DNA of 50,120 bases from an uncultured Arenicella sp. GTDB lineage: Bacteria; Pseudomonadota; Gammaproteobacteria; Arenicellales; Arenicellaceae. A program made the translations under genes and the position numbers. A model generated the notes under the pieces. It saw only the letters and a program-made list of their open reading frames with translations, searched no databases and was not told where the DNA came from. The stretch covers positions 1 through 50,120 of the forward strand of contig CALAKU010000018.1 in assembly GCA_937922925.1 (NCBI GenBank), in the 5' to 3' direction. Each line of letters starts with the position of its first letter. The stretch's first letter is position 1. Below are positions 9,586 through 18,199 of the stretch, piece by piece.

Positions 9586-10470
9586 TTAAGGTTTATTCAG
9601 GTCCCAATCAAATCGGTAGCGAATGTCGCTGGCGCTAATACCACGAATCGCTACGCCTAATTCTGGATCGACCCGATCTGCGATGAAGTCGCGCACCCGC
9701 GCTTCGCTATTACCGAAATCAGTGGCGTACCAACGAAAAATTCGCGCCAATATGAGTTGCCCATCTTCTATTCTCACGGCCCTTTCATGATTTAGATAAT
9801 TTTTTTCGGCGTCAGCAAGTTGCGATTCGATGTCGCTACCTCGGTAAGCTTGAGGGAGTATGTTAGGGCAGCTCATGCAGGCCGCCGACATGGCAAAATG
9901 CACTCGTGGATCCGCATAAATCGGTCTTAAAATCCCATGTTCGATGTCATCAAAACTGACGCGTTGGCCTGCGATCTCGAGGATATTTCGGCGCCAGGGC
10001 CCTGCCGAAAAAGCACCGCTGCGCAAATCTCGCACCGATTCGATATCGTTATCTTGAACGCCCTCAATTAGCATTCGAACTAGACTGGCGTTAAAGGCAT
10101 TAAGCCAATATGCCATTGCTTCCTTGCGATTAAGTTGCCGTGGGTCTAAATCTTGTAAAAAAACCAAGTAGCCATCAAGTTTAGCGAGGTCAGACTCGGT
10201 GACGCCTTCGTAATTAAATCGATAAATCCCTGATTCGTGATCGTCATCGAGGTAGGTATCGAGTATCTCTTGCCAAGCTTGATTATTGACCACCAAGATG
10301 CTGGCAGGTTCGAAGTCATTCCAATAGTCAATCAACTTGGCTTCCGGCGCGGCTTTTGCCGACATCGAGATTCCAATTAACATAACCATCACGGACATTG
10401 AAAAGAAACGGAATAGGTATTTTTCTTTGTCGCAGAACGAGACAAAGAAATTGCGTAGTAGTGTGCTCAT
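9586..10470 (-). CDS. DUF547 domain secreted protein (copy 1)
   Basis: A DUF547-family protein of 294 residues of unknown function. The chosen ATG (10470) gives a 40-residue N-terminus whose hydrophobic part MSVMVMLIGISMSAKA looks like a signal peptide; an ATG at 10398 is an alternative that starts right at that signal. The DUF547 core includes MAYWLNAFNASLVRMLIE, DDIEHGILRPIYADPRVHFAMS and CMSCPNILPQAY. Its neighbour on the same strand is a paralogue with the same layout. It is probably an envelope protein. Confidence 0.82.
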   Translation of the reverse strand: MSTLLRNFFVSFCDKEKYLFRFFSMSVMVMLIGISMSAKAAPEAKLIDYWNDFEPASILVVNNQAWQEILDTYLDDDHESGIYRFNYEGVTESDLAKLDGYLVFLQDLDPRQLNRKEAMAYWLNAFNASLVRMLIEGVQDNDIESVRDLRSGAFSAGPWRRNILEIAGQRVSFDDIEHGILRPIYADPRVHFAMSAACMSCPNILPQAYRGSDIESQLADAEKNYLNHERAVRIEDGQLILARIFRWYATDFGNSEARVRDFIADRVDPELGVAIRGISASDIRYRFDWDLNKP

Positions 10471-10768
10471 AAGAAACCAGACCTTAAAGTGATTCTCGTT
10501 TTTTAAAAGCTTTAGGTAACACCAAACATCGAGCCCAACCACGTGTTTAGCTTACCTACAGCCCCCAGGTTTATATTGCCTCGGGTCTTCAACGCAAAGG
10601 TAGACGGTTTGCATAAATCCACGTCACTGCAAGCATACATAGATCGAACGACTCACTCATCCTTCGATCGTTACGCGGGGGCTCACTACGGCTTTGAATA
10701 CCGCTTGTTAGGTATGAGGCGTCCCGATCCAGACCCGAACAACAATAATAGACATTTACGTCTTTAAA

Positions 10769-10791
10769 GTAAAATAACTCAGCGAGAGTTA
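10769..10791 (-). terminator. Intrinsic terminator after DUF547 copy 2
   Basis: TAACTC (10775-10780) and GAGTTA (10786-10791) pair around a 5-nt loop. On the minus strand the stem is followed by TTTTACTTT. It lies four bases past the stop of the upstream DUF547 gene and separates the two paralogues. Confidence 0.55.
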
Positions 10792-10794
10792 CCT

Positions 10795-11616
10795 CTATTC
10801 ATCCTTTTTTGGCTCATTAAGTGACCAATTGTAGTCAAACTCGACCGAGTAATCGGCCTCTGGATCGAACTCCACGTCGTCAGCAACGTAGCCACTTAAA
10901 TAGTCATTGATCTCCAGCTGGTTACTGCCGAAATCACCACCATACCAATCAAATATGCTTGAAAGCTTCAACGTATTGCCATCCAACTCCATGCCACGCG
11001 AATGACCGATAAAGGCAAAGGCGGCGGCTTCCATCAATTCTTCTGAATTGCTTGAAGTGAACGCGTTTGGCATCAAATTCGGACAGCCGATGCTGGCACA
11101 ATTAACCGCGAAATGAATTCTTGGGTCTTGCCAAATTGGCCGTAAAATTCGATGCTCGATGTCGTTCAGACTTAATTTTTGGCCGGCAATTTCAACAAAG
11201 TTTTTATCCCATGGGCCAAACGGCGAGGTAAGAAACCGGATCTTTCGAATACTGCTTACCGGGTACTCATCCAACACCACTTCGATGGTCAACGCGTTAT
11301 ACATATTCACCCAATAGGCAAATTGTTCAGCCTTGTTAAGCTTACGAGGATCGGTGTTTTGCAAGTCTTGTAAATAGCTTTGCAAGGTTTTGCGATCAGC
11401 CGCAGACACCTCACCATACTTAAACAAGTTCACTCCATCTGGCGTATCGCTCACCAGATAGTTATCCAAAATGGTCTGCCATTTAGCGTGTGACACAACT
11501 TGCTCGTTGGTCTCATCGCTGGCATCCCAAAATGTAAGCAGATTAGACGATGGCGCAGCCGACGCTGATAAACTAATCGAAGCAGCCATGACAAAATAAA
11601 TAAAACGGATAAACAT
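10795..11616 (-). CDS. DUF547 domain secreted protein (copy 2)
   Basis: A 273-residue DUF547 protein with a clear signal peptide (MFIRFIYFVMAASISLSASA, cleavage after ASA). Shared core segments with the downstream copy are FAYWVNMYNALTIEVVL, LNDIEHRILRPIWQDPRIHFAVN and ASIGCPNLMPNAF. The gene is preceded by GAGAG as a weak ribosome-binding site. The pair looks like an old tandem duplication, since the copies are clearly related but well diverged. The function of the family is not known. Confidence 0.88.
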   Translation of the reverse strand: MFIRFIYFVMAASISLSASAAPSSNLLTFWDASDETNEQVVSHAKWQTILDNYLVSDTPDGVNLFKYGEVSAADRKTLQSYLQDLQNTDPRKLNKAEQFAYWVNMYNALTIEVVLDEYPVSSIRKIRFLTSPFGPWDKNFVEIAGQKLSLNDIEHRILRPIWQDPRIHFAVNCASIGCPNLMPNAFTSSNSEELMEAAAFAFIGHSRGMELDGNTLKLSSIFDWYGGDFGSNQLEINDYLSGYVADDVEFDPEADYSVEFDYNWSLNEPKKDE

Positions 11617-11639
11617 AATAATCTCTCACAGTTTGAGTT

Positions 11640-13079
11640 TTAACCCCGGCGCCAGGTGTGGAACTTCTCCACCCAGCGCAGTAGCCCATGCGGTTGGTTC
11701 GCACGCTTCCAGTTACCGGCCACGAATTTATTAGCTTCCGCCAAACTTGGGTACAAATGAATGGTGCCTAGAATTTTATTCAAGCCTAGGTTGTACTTCA
11801 TTGCCAAAACATACTCGGCAATAAGGTCTCCCGCATGATGGCCAACAATCGTTACTCCGAGAACCTTGTCTTTGCCTTTTGGCGTAATCACTTTGACAAA
11901 GCCATGCGCTTCACCATCGGCAATGGCGCGATCTAAATCATCGATACCATAGCGAGTCACCTCGTAATCAAGGCCTTTTTCTTTGGCCTCACTCTCATTA
12001 ATGCCAACACGAGCAACTTCCGGCATGGTGAACGTTGCCCATGGAATCACTCGATAATCTACTTTGAACTTTTTAGCAAAACCAAATAAGGCATTTACAG
12101 TGGCAAACCAAGCTTGATGCGATGCGGTATGCGTAAATTGATATGGCCCAGCAATGTCTCCGCACGCAAATATATTCGGCACCGCCGTGCGCAAATATTC
12201 GTCGGTCTCGATCGTGCCGTTCGGCCGCAACTTAATGCCATGTCGCTCTAGGTTCATGCCATCGCTGTTGGCTTTACGACCCACGGCAATCAAGATGGCA
12301 TCGAAAGGAATCTCTACAGCGCCTTCAGCGGTTTCACAATGAAGCACTTTGTTGCCGCCTTCTTGTGTGACTTTAACTGCTTTGTGATTCAAACGAACAT
12401 CTATGCCGTCTTTGATAAAGGTCTCTTTAATTACCTCGGCAACGTCGCCGTCTTCGCGCCCCATTAGTTGGCCCATCATTTCGACTTGGGTTACTTGGGA
12501 GCCAAGTTTGGCAAATGACTGACTCAGCTCACAACCGATTGGCCCGCCGCCCAACACGACCAATCGCTTGGGTTGCTCGCGCAAATCCCAAATATTGTCT
12601 GAGGTTAAGTAATCGACTTTGTCTAAGCCTTCAATTGGTGGCACAAACGGGCGTGCTCCAGCAGCGATGATAATGCTTTTGGTGGTGATATTACGATCGC
12701 CCACCTTCACCGTATGCGGGTCAACAATTTGGGCTTCGCCCATCACACATTCAACACCAAGACCCGTAAACCGCTCAACTGAATCGTGTGGCTCGATGGT
12801 TTTGACGATGTTTTGTACCCGATCCATGATTTTACTGAACACCGGGGTAACGGGGACTTCTTCTAAGCCGAATTCATCCGCGCGCTTCATGTAATTGGCC
12901 ATTTTTGCCGAACGCAATAGAGCCTTACTTGGCACACAGCCAGTGTTCAAACAATCACCACCCATTTTGTGGCGCTCAATGAGAATGACTTTAGATTTCA
13001 CCGCAGCGGCGATCAAGGATGCGACCAAGCCACCAGAACCGGCGCCGATAACAACCAGATTTGCTTCGTATTTAGCCAT
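11640..13079 (-). CDS. Mercuric-reductase-like / dihydrolipoamide-dehydrogenase-like flavoprotein
   Basis: A 479-residue class I pyridine nucleotide-disulfide oxidoreductase. It has the FAD-binding VVIGAGSGGLVAS, the redox-active disulfide GGDCLNTGCVPSKALL, a second dinucleotide motif VVLGGGPIGCELSQSF for NAD(P)H, FACGDIAGPYQFTH for FAD, and a C-terminal HLYPSLAEANK replacing the usual HPT-type ending. It has no N-terminal HMA domain and no C-terminal Cys pair, so it is not a true mercuric reductase. It overlaps a TVP38-type membrane protein by one base (TAATG); this pairing, even as fusions, is common in bacteria. The substrate is unknown. Confidence 0.9.
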   Translation of the reverse strand: MAKYEANLVVIGAGSGGLVASLIAAAVKSKVILIERHKMGGDCLNTGCVPSKALLRSAKMANYMKRADEFGLEEVPVTPVFSKIMDRVQNIVKTIEPHDSVERFTGLGVECVMGEAQIVDPHTVKVGDRNITTKSIIIAAGARPFVPPIEGLDKVDYLTSDNIWDLREQPKRLVVLGGGPIGCELSQSFAKLGSQVTQVEMMGQLMGREDGDVAEVIKETFIKDGIDVRLNHKAVKVTQEGGNKVLHCETAEGAVEIPFDAILIAVGRKANSDGMNLERHGIKLRPNGTIETDEYLRTAVPNIFACGDIAGPYQFTHTASHQAWFATVNALFGFAKKFKVDYRVIPWATFTMPEVARVGINESEAKEKGLDYEVTRYGIDDLDRAIADGEAHGFVKVITPKGKDKVLGVTIVGHHAGDLIAEYVLAMKYNLGLNKILGTIHLYPSLAEANKFVAGNWKRANQPHGLLRWVEKFHTWRRG

Positions 13080-13771
13080 TATGCATTCTCCTCAACTTGT
13101 TTGCGTGAGCGTAGGAAGTTCAATATAAATTTCGAGGCAATGGGCAAAATACCCAAAGCAATAAACGAGGCGAGCAAGGTTGGCGAGGCGATATCACCGA
13201 TTGAATTGATGTTGGCCAATTCTTTTCCCGCATTCACGTACACAATGGTACCAAGCAACATACCCAATTGACTGGCCCAGAAAAACGTAAAGGTCTTAAT
13301 CTTGGTCAAGCCCAACAAAGAGTTAAGCACCACAAATGGGAATAACGGCACTAAGCGTAAGCCAAATACGTAGAATGCGCCTTCTCGCTCGATCCCATCT
13401 TGCAGCTTAGCGAGCCGATCACCGAATTTGGATTCAACCGCGTCTTGAAATAAAAAACGCGACACCAAAAATGCGATGGTTGCGCCGATGGTGCTGGCAA
13501 AAGAAACAACTATAGAGCCGACAAACGTGCCAAAAATCGCGCCCGCTAGGACGGTTAAAGGCGTCGCGAAAGGCAGAGATGCGCCTGTCATGACAATATA
13601 TGTGGCCGCAAAAATCAAAATAACGATCAGCGGATTTTGCTGGTAGTACTCGTTGAAGGTGCTTTGCTGTTCTTTAAAAAATTCAAGCGAGACGTATTGA
13701 CCAAGATCAAACACGAAGAATGCAGCGACCAGCGCAAGCACCACCGCGGCTATAATAAGTTTTAAATTCAT
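13079..13771 (-). CDS. TVP38/TMEM64 (VTT/DedA-like) family membrane protein
   Basis: A 230-residue integral membrane protein. The N-terminus is one hydrophobic helix, followed by the VTT core with MTGASLPFATPLTVLAGAIFG, a glycine-rich re-entrant region and FGLRLVPLFPFVVLNSLLG, the family's best conserved motif. VTT proteins are thought to act in lipid or small-molecule transport across membranes. The stop codon overlaps the flavoprotein start, so the two are translated together and probably work in one process. Confidence 0.9.
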   Translation of the reverse strand: MNLKLIIAAVVLALVAAFFVFDLGQYVSLEFFKEQQSTFNEYYQQNPLIVILIFAATYIVMTGASLPFATPLTVLAGAIFGTFVGSIVVSFASTIGATIAFLVSRFLFQDAVESKFGDRLAKLQDGIEREGAFYVFGLRLVPLFPFVVLNSLLGLTKIKTFTFFWASQLGMLLGTIVYVNAGKELANINSIGDIASPTLLASFIALGILPIASKFILNFLRSRKQVEENA

Positions 13772-13893
13772 ACTAGACTCTAACTGGGTTTTGGGTATTG
13801 GGTATTTAGGTAGTTAATTAATTCTCTGTGTTACTCACTAAAGACCTTACTGCTGAACAAACTATTCCGTCAAAAACGATAAATAAGGCTTAA

Positions 13894-14724
13894 ATGATAG
13901 ACGAATTCGCCAATCATGATTTGGGTTTGGAACTACAAAAGAACATTGTTTCGCTAGAGACCTTACCAAGTTTGCAAAAAAATCAGGTGCACTTATGGTG
14001 TCTACCCTTGGATTTATCGGCGAATCAAACGGCGTCAGCGCTCGCAATCTTGAGCGACCATCAGCGAGACAAGTACCAAAGGCGCAACTCCGATGCACTT
14101 AGAACCGCTTATTTGGCTAGCCGGTTTTACCTCAACACACTGTTAGAGGTTTATGCAAAACAAACTGTCACCAAACAAAAAACGAGCAGCCCGGCTAGCC
14201 CAGATACGCGCAGCGCGAACAATGCTAACGACCTAAGCAACCCATTACGGCTCGCTTATACGCGACTTAATAAACCGTATTTAATTGAGGTACCGGAGTT
14301 ACAATTCAACTTCACCGATACTTTTTTGCAATCGGGTAAAGCCATTGGCTTGTATGCTTTTTCAATAGAACAGTCAGTTGGGGTTGATGTCGAAAGTATT
14401 TACCGAGAAGGACAATTTGAAAAAATAGTGGCGCGGCGATTCGCGCCCGCCGAAGTCGCCCAAATCGAAGACCAAGGCCAAGTGAATCGCGCGCATTTAT
14501 TAAAATATTGGACTCGCAAGGAGGCCTTTGGCAAAGCGAAAGGCTTGGGAATTAATTTTTCAATGCGTGAGCATGATTTTTCAAGCCTCGACTCTGAATT
14601 TAGCTTTCAATGCCCAGATCATCGGCAATGGCAATTCCAACAATTCTTTTTAGAAAACGAACTAATCGCGTGCGTTGCAAGAGAATCGAATCAGGCTTTC
14701 GAAAGCCAACTTTTTGGGTTTTAA
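13894..14724 (+). CDS. 4'-phosphopantetheinyl transferase, Sfp type
   Basis: A 276-residue PPTase that moves phosphopantetheine from CoA onto a carrier-protein serine. The motif SVGVDVESI carries the Mg2+-binding acidic residues and KYWTRKEAFGKAKG is the second family signature (WxxKEA). The two-domain Sfp-like length argues for activity on fatty-acid or secondary-metabolite carrier proteins rather than an AcpS-like enzyme. No carrier protein or polyketide gene lies in the window, so the target is unknown. The low-complexity insert around residues 90-112, rich in S, T, N and K, is unusual. Confidence 0.88.
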   Translation: MIDEFANHDLGLELQKNIVSLETLPSLQKNQVHLWCLPLDLSANQTASALAILSDHQRDKYQRRNSDALRTAYLASRFYLNTLLEVYAKQTVTKQKTSSPASPDTRSANNANDLSNPLRLAYTRLNKPYLIEVPELQFNFTDTFLQSGKAIGLYAFSIEQSVGVDVESIYREGQFEKIVARRFAPAEVAQIEDQGQVNRAHLLKYWTRKEAFGKAKGLGINFSMREHDFSSLDSEFSFQCPDHRQWQFQQFFLENELIACVARESNQAFESQLFGF

Positions 14725-14780
14725 TTGAGAAACTGTTTTTGTTGAGAAACTGTGTTAGTCGAGAAAATGATAGTCGAGCG

Positions 14781-15572
14781 CTAAGCGGCGCGCCACCAAG
14801 TTCTGACCCGATAAAACGCCATTCCATAGTATTCATGCAAGGCTAAGGTACTTAAGTGCAAGGCCTGTACACTAGGCACCCAGTGCTTCCATAGAGGATG
14901 CTCTTGCCGTCGAACAATCAGGTCAGTCGGCGCTGGCGTAATGCGCATTGGCAAAGACTGAAACAAGGTATACGAGCGGGGCATATGAATCGCCGAAGTC
15001 ACAAGAAGAGCTGAGCGAATTTGCCGTCGCTCGAGCAATGCGCCGACATTACTTTTATTCTGCTCGGTAGTGCGGCTTTGCGCCTCAGTAATGATCGCAG
15101 ACTCGGGGACGCCCCACTCCATCAACAACGCTTTGGCGTAGACCGCCTCGCCTGATAAACCGGGTTGCGCAAACACATTGCCGCCCGCGATTAAAATATG
15201 GGCCGCTTTGCCGGCTCGAAACAATTGCGTGGCATACCAATAGCGATCACTGGCCCTCGCCAATTGCGCGGTAAGCGCAGGCGCGCTCGGAACCCTCAGC
15301 CCACCGCCCAAGACAATAATAGCGTCGTGCTTAGAAAAACGGGCCATCGGCACTTGCGGATATTGACTCTCGAGGCTTCTGACCATTTGATTTGCCCACC
15401 ACGGATTCGAGAACACTAAGAACACCGCACAAAAACAAAAACCAAATACGCTTCTGAGACGCGGCCGCTCAAAAAAGGCGCAAAAGGTGAACAACAGTCC
15501 AAACACCGCCATTAATCCAACCGGATACATCAGAGCTGAAACGAGTTTAATAAAACTGACGGTATCCATCAT
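14781..15572 (-). CDS. YdcF/ElyC-type DUF218 membrane protein
   Basis: A 263-residue protein with two N-terminal membrane helices (residues about 8-30 and 37-58) and a DUF218 domain. The conserved AIIVLGGGLR, RYWYATQLFRAGKAAHILIAGGN, ITEAQSRTTEQNKSN and LLVTSAIHMPRS follow the family pattern. E. coli ElyC and YdcF have this layout; ElyC affects envelope and peptidoglycan precursor metabolism. The exact orthologue cannot be told. It is convergent with the PPTase gene, with about 56 bases between stop codons. Confidence 0.87.
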   Translation of the reverse strand: MMDTVSFIKLVSALMYPVGLMAVFGLLFTFCAFFERPRLRSVFGFCFCAVFLVFSNPWWANQMVRSLESQYPQVPMARFSKHDAIIVLGGGLRVPSAPALTAQLARASDRYWYATQLFRAGKAAHILIAGGNVFAQPGLSGEAVYAKALLMEWGVPESAIITEAQSRTTEQNKSNVGALLERRQIRSALLVTSAIHMPRSYTLFQSLPMRITPAPTDLIVRRQEHPLWKHWVPSVQALHLSTLALHEYYGMAFYRVRTWWRAA

Positions 15573-15791
15573 ATAGTTGCGCTATTGGTTGCGCCATTTG
15601 CGCTTTAGTAAAGTTGGGCTGCTTGGCGTTGGGAAAGTGTGTGATTTTAGTCCCTAAACACCTGCTTCACGCAAATAATCTTGAGCCGCAAACATAAAGG
15701 GGCAATTTGCCGCTAAAGCTCAGTGATTTTGACTGTTTGCACACCGAGCCAAATGTTACGATACCCCGGATCACAATTGCACTCATTTACC

Positions 15792-17045
15792 ATGGATTTA
15801 TTCGACTTCGCCGATGGCCGAGAAGGTTATTACGGCGACTATGGCGGCACATTTTTGCCGGAAATTTTACACAGCACCATTGAGGCGCTGAAGGCCGAGT
15901 TTCGCGCAGCGAAAGAAGACCCCAGCTTTTGGCAAGACTTTGTGGAGTTGATGCAATCGTATTCTGGTCGCCCTACGCCGGTCACGCATTTGTCGAACTT
16001 GTCACAAATCCTTGGCGGCGCGCAAATTTATATCAAACGCGAAGACTTAAACCACACCGGCTCGCACAAGATTAACAATGTAATGGGCCAAGGTCTGTTA
16101 GTTAAGCGTATGGGCAAAGACCGCGTGATCGCTGAAACCGGGGCAGGCCAACATGGTTATGCTACGGCAACCATGGCGGCACGGTTTGGCTTTCACAGCA
16201 AGATTTACATGGGCGCGCTCGACGTGGCTCGGCAACGACCTAATGTCTTCTGGATGGAAAACATGGGCTCAGAGGTGATCGCGGTTACCGACGGCCAACA
16301 AACCTTAAAAGACGCAATCAATGAATGTTTACGTGATTGGGTTACTAACATGGATACGACACATTACGTGCTCGGCACCGCCTGTGGCCCGCATCCGTTT
16401 CCTGAAATGGTGAGTTGGTTTCAATCGATCATTGGCAAAGAAGCGCGCGCCCAAATGATTGAAACAGCCGGAGGCTTACCCGATCGCATTTTTGCCTGCG
16501 TTGGTGGGGGCTCAAATGCCATCGGTTTGTTTCAAGGTTTTATGGACGACAGCGAAGTGCAATTAGTGGGTTGCGAAGCTGGTGGCTTTGGCCCCGGCAA
16601 AGGCAATCATGCCGCCCGCTTGGCCTACAAAGACGCCTCGGTCGGTGTTGCCCAAGGCATGAAGACTTACTTTTTACAAAACGACGATGGCAATATGCTG
16701 GAAACCCACTCGGTAGCGGCGGGCTTAGACTACATTGGTGTTAATCCAATATTGGTGCATTTATGGGAACAAGATCGGGTTCGCTTTGAAGCCGTCACCG
16801 ACCAAGAAGTGACCGAGGCCTTAAAAATTTCTATGCGTACCGAAGGCGTCATTCCCGCCTTGGAAAGTGCGCATGGCTTTGCCCAGGCCATCAAAGAAGC
16901 AGAAAAAATGCGCCCAGACGAGCGCATTCTAATTAATATGTCGGGCCGCGGTGATAAAGACATTTTCACGATCGCCGACGCACTCGACGACTCTCATTGG
17001 AAGCAGTTTATTCAAACAAAGGCCGAGCAATATGGCGCTGAATAG
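15792..17045 (+). CDS. trpB: Tryptophan synthase beta chain
   Basis: A 417-residue PLP enzyme joining indole and serine into tryptophan. The PLP lysine lies in HTGSHKINNVMGQ, the catalytic glutamate in ETGAGQHG, the phosphate-binding glycines in CVGGGSNAIG, and the C-terminal serine in MSGRGDKD. The start ATG at 15792 places the conserved GYYGDYGGTFLPEIL near the N-terminus. The protein is slightly longer than usual and departs from the ordinary gammaproteobacterial sequence in places, for example GSHKIN instead of GAHKTN and HGYATATMA. It overlaps trpA by 14 bases; trpF is not adjacent. Confidence 0.93.
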   Translation: MDLFDFADGREGYYGDYGGTFLPEILHSTIEALKAEFRAAKEDPSFWQDFVELMQSYSGRPTPVTHLSNLSQILGGAQIYIKREDLNHTGSHKINNVMGQGLLVKRMGKDRVIAETGAGQHGYATATMAARFGFHSKIYMGALDVARQRPNVFWMENMGSEVIAVTDGQQTLKDAINECLRDWVTNMDTTHYVLGTACGPHPFPEMVSWFQSIIGKEARAQMIETAGGLPDRIFACVGGGSNAIGLFQGFMDDSEVQLVGCEAGGFGPGKGNHAARLAYKDASVGVAQGMKTYFLQNDDGNMLETHSVAAGLDYIGVNPILVHLWEQDRVRFEAVTDQEVTEALKISMRTEGVIPALESAHGFAQAIKEAEKMRPDERILINMSGRGDKDIFTIADALDDSHWKQFIQTKAEQYGAE

Positions 17046-17829
17046 TTACCTGGCGGATCGCCGCCAACATCCGGCAAATCAAAGCCGCAACGCAATGATC
17101 ATGACGCACGTAGTGTGCGGCTACCCCTCGTTTGAAGCAAATTGGCAAGCGCTGGAGGTGATGCAAGAGTTCAATGTCGATTTGGTTGAACTGCAATTTC
17201 CGTTTTCCGAACCATCGGCCGACGGCCCGTTGTTTGTCAAAGCCAATCAACAAGCGATTGAAAATGGCGTGCATGTGCAAGACTGTTTTGATTTCATGCG
17301 CAAAGTCACCGAGCACTTTGATTTTAAAGTGGTGATGATGGGTTACTACAATACGGTTTTCAAAACCGGGCATCGCGCATTTTTAGAGCAGCTTAAAGAC
17401 GCCGGCGCACACGGATTTATTTTGCCCGATTTACCGGTTGACGAGGCTCAAGAACTCCATTCAATCGCCAGTGAGCTAGAGTTATCGCCCATTGTATTGA
17501 TGACCCCAACCAACAGCGATGAGCGCTTAGCCCAATTAGCTAATGCTGCTGATGGTTTTATCTATGCCGTCGCGCGCAAAGGCGTCACCGGCAGTGAAAC
17601 GCAAATGAATCAAGAGGTCGCCGAATTTATTCAGCGGTGTCGACACCTTACCGATCTTCCATTGGCGATTGGATTCGGTGTGTCCAGCGCCAATGACATC
17701 GACTTTATCGGCCAGCATGCAGACATCGCTGTGATTGGCACGGCGGCTCTAAAAGCCTGGGAAGAACAAGGCGCTCAAGGTTTACGGCTTTTTTTCACGC
17801 AACTATTAGATCAAATAGATCAAAAATAG
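17032..17829 (+). CDS. trpA: Tryptophan synthase alpha chain
   Basis: A 265-residue TIM-barrel protein that splits indole-3-glycerol phosphate and passes indole to TrpB. The catalytic glutamate (VELQFPF) and aspartate (PSADGP) are present, as are GFILPDLP, FIYAVARKGVTG and IGFGVSS. The usual PFSDP is PFSEP here, and the N-terminus with THVVCGYPS differs from the common FVTLGDP form. The start at 17032 lies inside trpB, which is usual for this tightly coupled pair. Because catalytic residues are intact it should be active. Confidence 0.93.
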   Translation: MALNSYLADRRQHPANQSRNAMIMTHVVCGYPSFEANWQALEVMQEFNVDLVELQFPFSEPSADGPLFVKANQQAIENGVHVQDCFDFMRKVTEHFDFKVVMMGYYNTVFKTGHRAFLEQLKDAGAHGFILPDLPVDEAQELHSIASELELSPIVLMTPTNSDERLAQLANAADGFIYAVARKGVTGSETQMNQEVAEFIQRCRHLTDLPLAIGFGVSSANDIDFIGQHADIAVIGTAALKAWEEQGAQGLRLFFTQLLDQIDQK

Positions 17830-17946
17830 AGGAACAAGCTGGATCAAAAATAGAAAAATAGGCCCCGCTAACAAAAAAAGGAGTTTTTTAAAGATTTTTA
17901 GCAATGAGCTTCGACTGAGTCGGTTCTTTATAAAGGAACAATCACA

Positions 17947-17968
17947 AAAAAGAGGGCTTCCTCCTTTT
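17947..17968. terminator. Terminator-like hairpin after trpBA
   Basis: AAAAGAGG, a GCTT loop and CCTCCTTTT form an imperfect stem with one bulged base. T residues follow on both strands (T4 plus, T6 minus). It lies about 120 bases past trpA and could end trpBA transcription. The surrounding 17830-18060 holds other short palindromes and no credible gene. Confidence 0.4.
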
Positions 17969-18012
17969 GAAAGACTATTAGATCCAGCGCATACCCCCGC
18001 ATATCCCCGTTT

Positions 18013-18029
18013 TTCAGGCTTTGCCTGAA
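18013..18029. other. Short perfect hairpin
   Basis: TTCAGGC (18013-18019), loop TTT, GCCTGAA (18023-18029) is a perfect 7-bp stem without a T-run on either strand. It is followed by another inverted pair, TTCCCT (18033-18038) with AGGGAA (18054-18059). Both sit just before the strong terminator at 18063. Confidence 0.5.
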
Positions 18030-18062
18030 GTGTTCCCTGAGCTGGGTTTAAATAGGGAAAAG

Positions 18063-18102
18063 AGCCAGAATCCACACTAATAGTGTGCTCTGGCTTTTTT
18101 TT
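18063..18102 (+). terminator. Strong rho-independent terminator
   Basis: AGCCAGA (18063-18069) pairs with TCTGGCT (18089-18095), and inside it CACACTA pairs with TAGTGTG. Eight T residues follow (18095-18102). This is the best intrinsic terminator in the region and lies 234 bases downstream of trpA. Either trpBA has a long 3' untranslated region or a separate small transcript ends here. Confidence 0.75.
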
Positions 18103-18103
18103 C

Positions 18104-18127
18104 GCCCAAATTTATGCAAATTTGGGC
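18104..18127. other. Perfect 10-bp hairpin, function unknown
   Basis: GCCCAAATTT, loop ATGC, AAATTTGGGC form a flawless 10-bp stem directly after the T-run of the preceding terminator. No T-run follows on either strand, so it is not a classical terminator. It could protect an RNA end or be a protein-binding palindrome. Confidence 0.5.
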
Positions 18128-18199
18128 CTCAGATATTTAAATAGTGTTAAACGCGGCGAAACAAGTAGCCACGAAGCGGTGCTATTGACATACTGATTT

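Noticed and set aside
10543-10767. Plus-strand frame between the two DUF547 genes
   Set aside because: GTG start without ribosome-binding site, low-complexity end, and no family resemblance.
11640-13079. True mercuric reductase (merA)
   Set aside because: No metal-binding N-terminal domain, no C-terminal cysteine pair and no mer genes nearby; it belongs to the TVP38-associated flavoproteins.
17806-18075. Minus-strand 89-codon frame after trpA
   Set aside because: It overlaps several hairpins and the trpA end, has no domain-like pattern beyond a hydrophobic tail, and lacks a ribosome-binding site. It is more likely non-coding.
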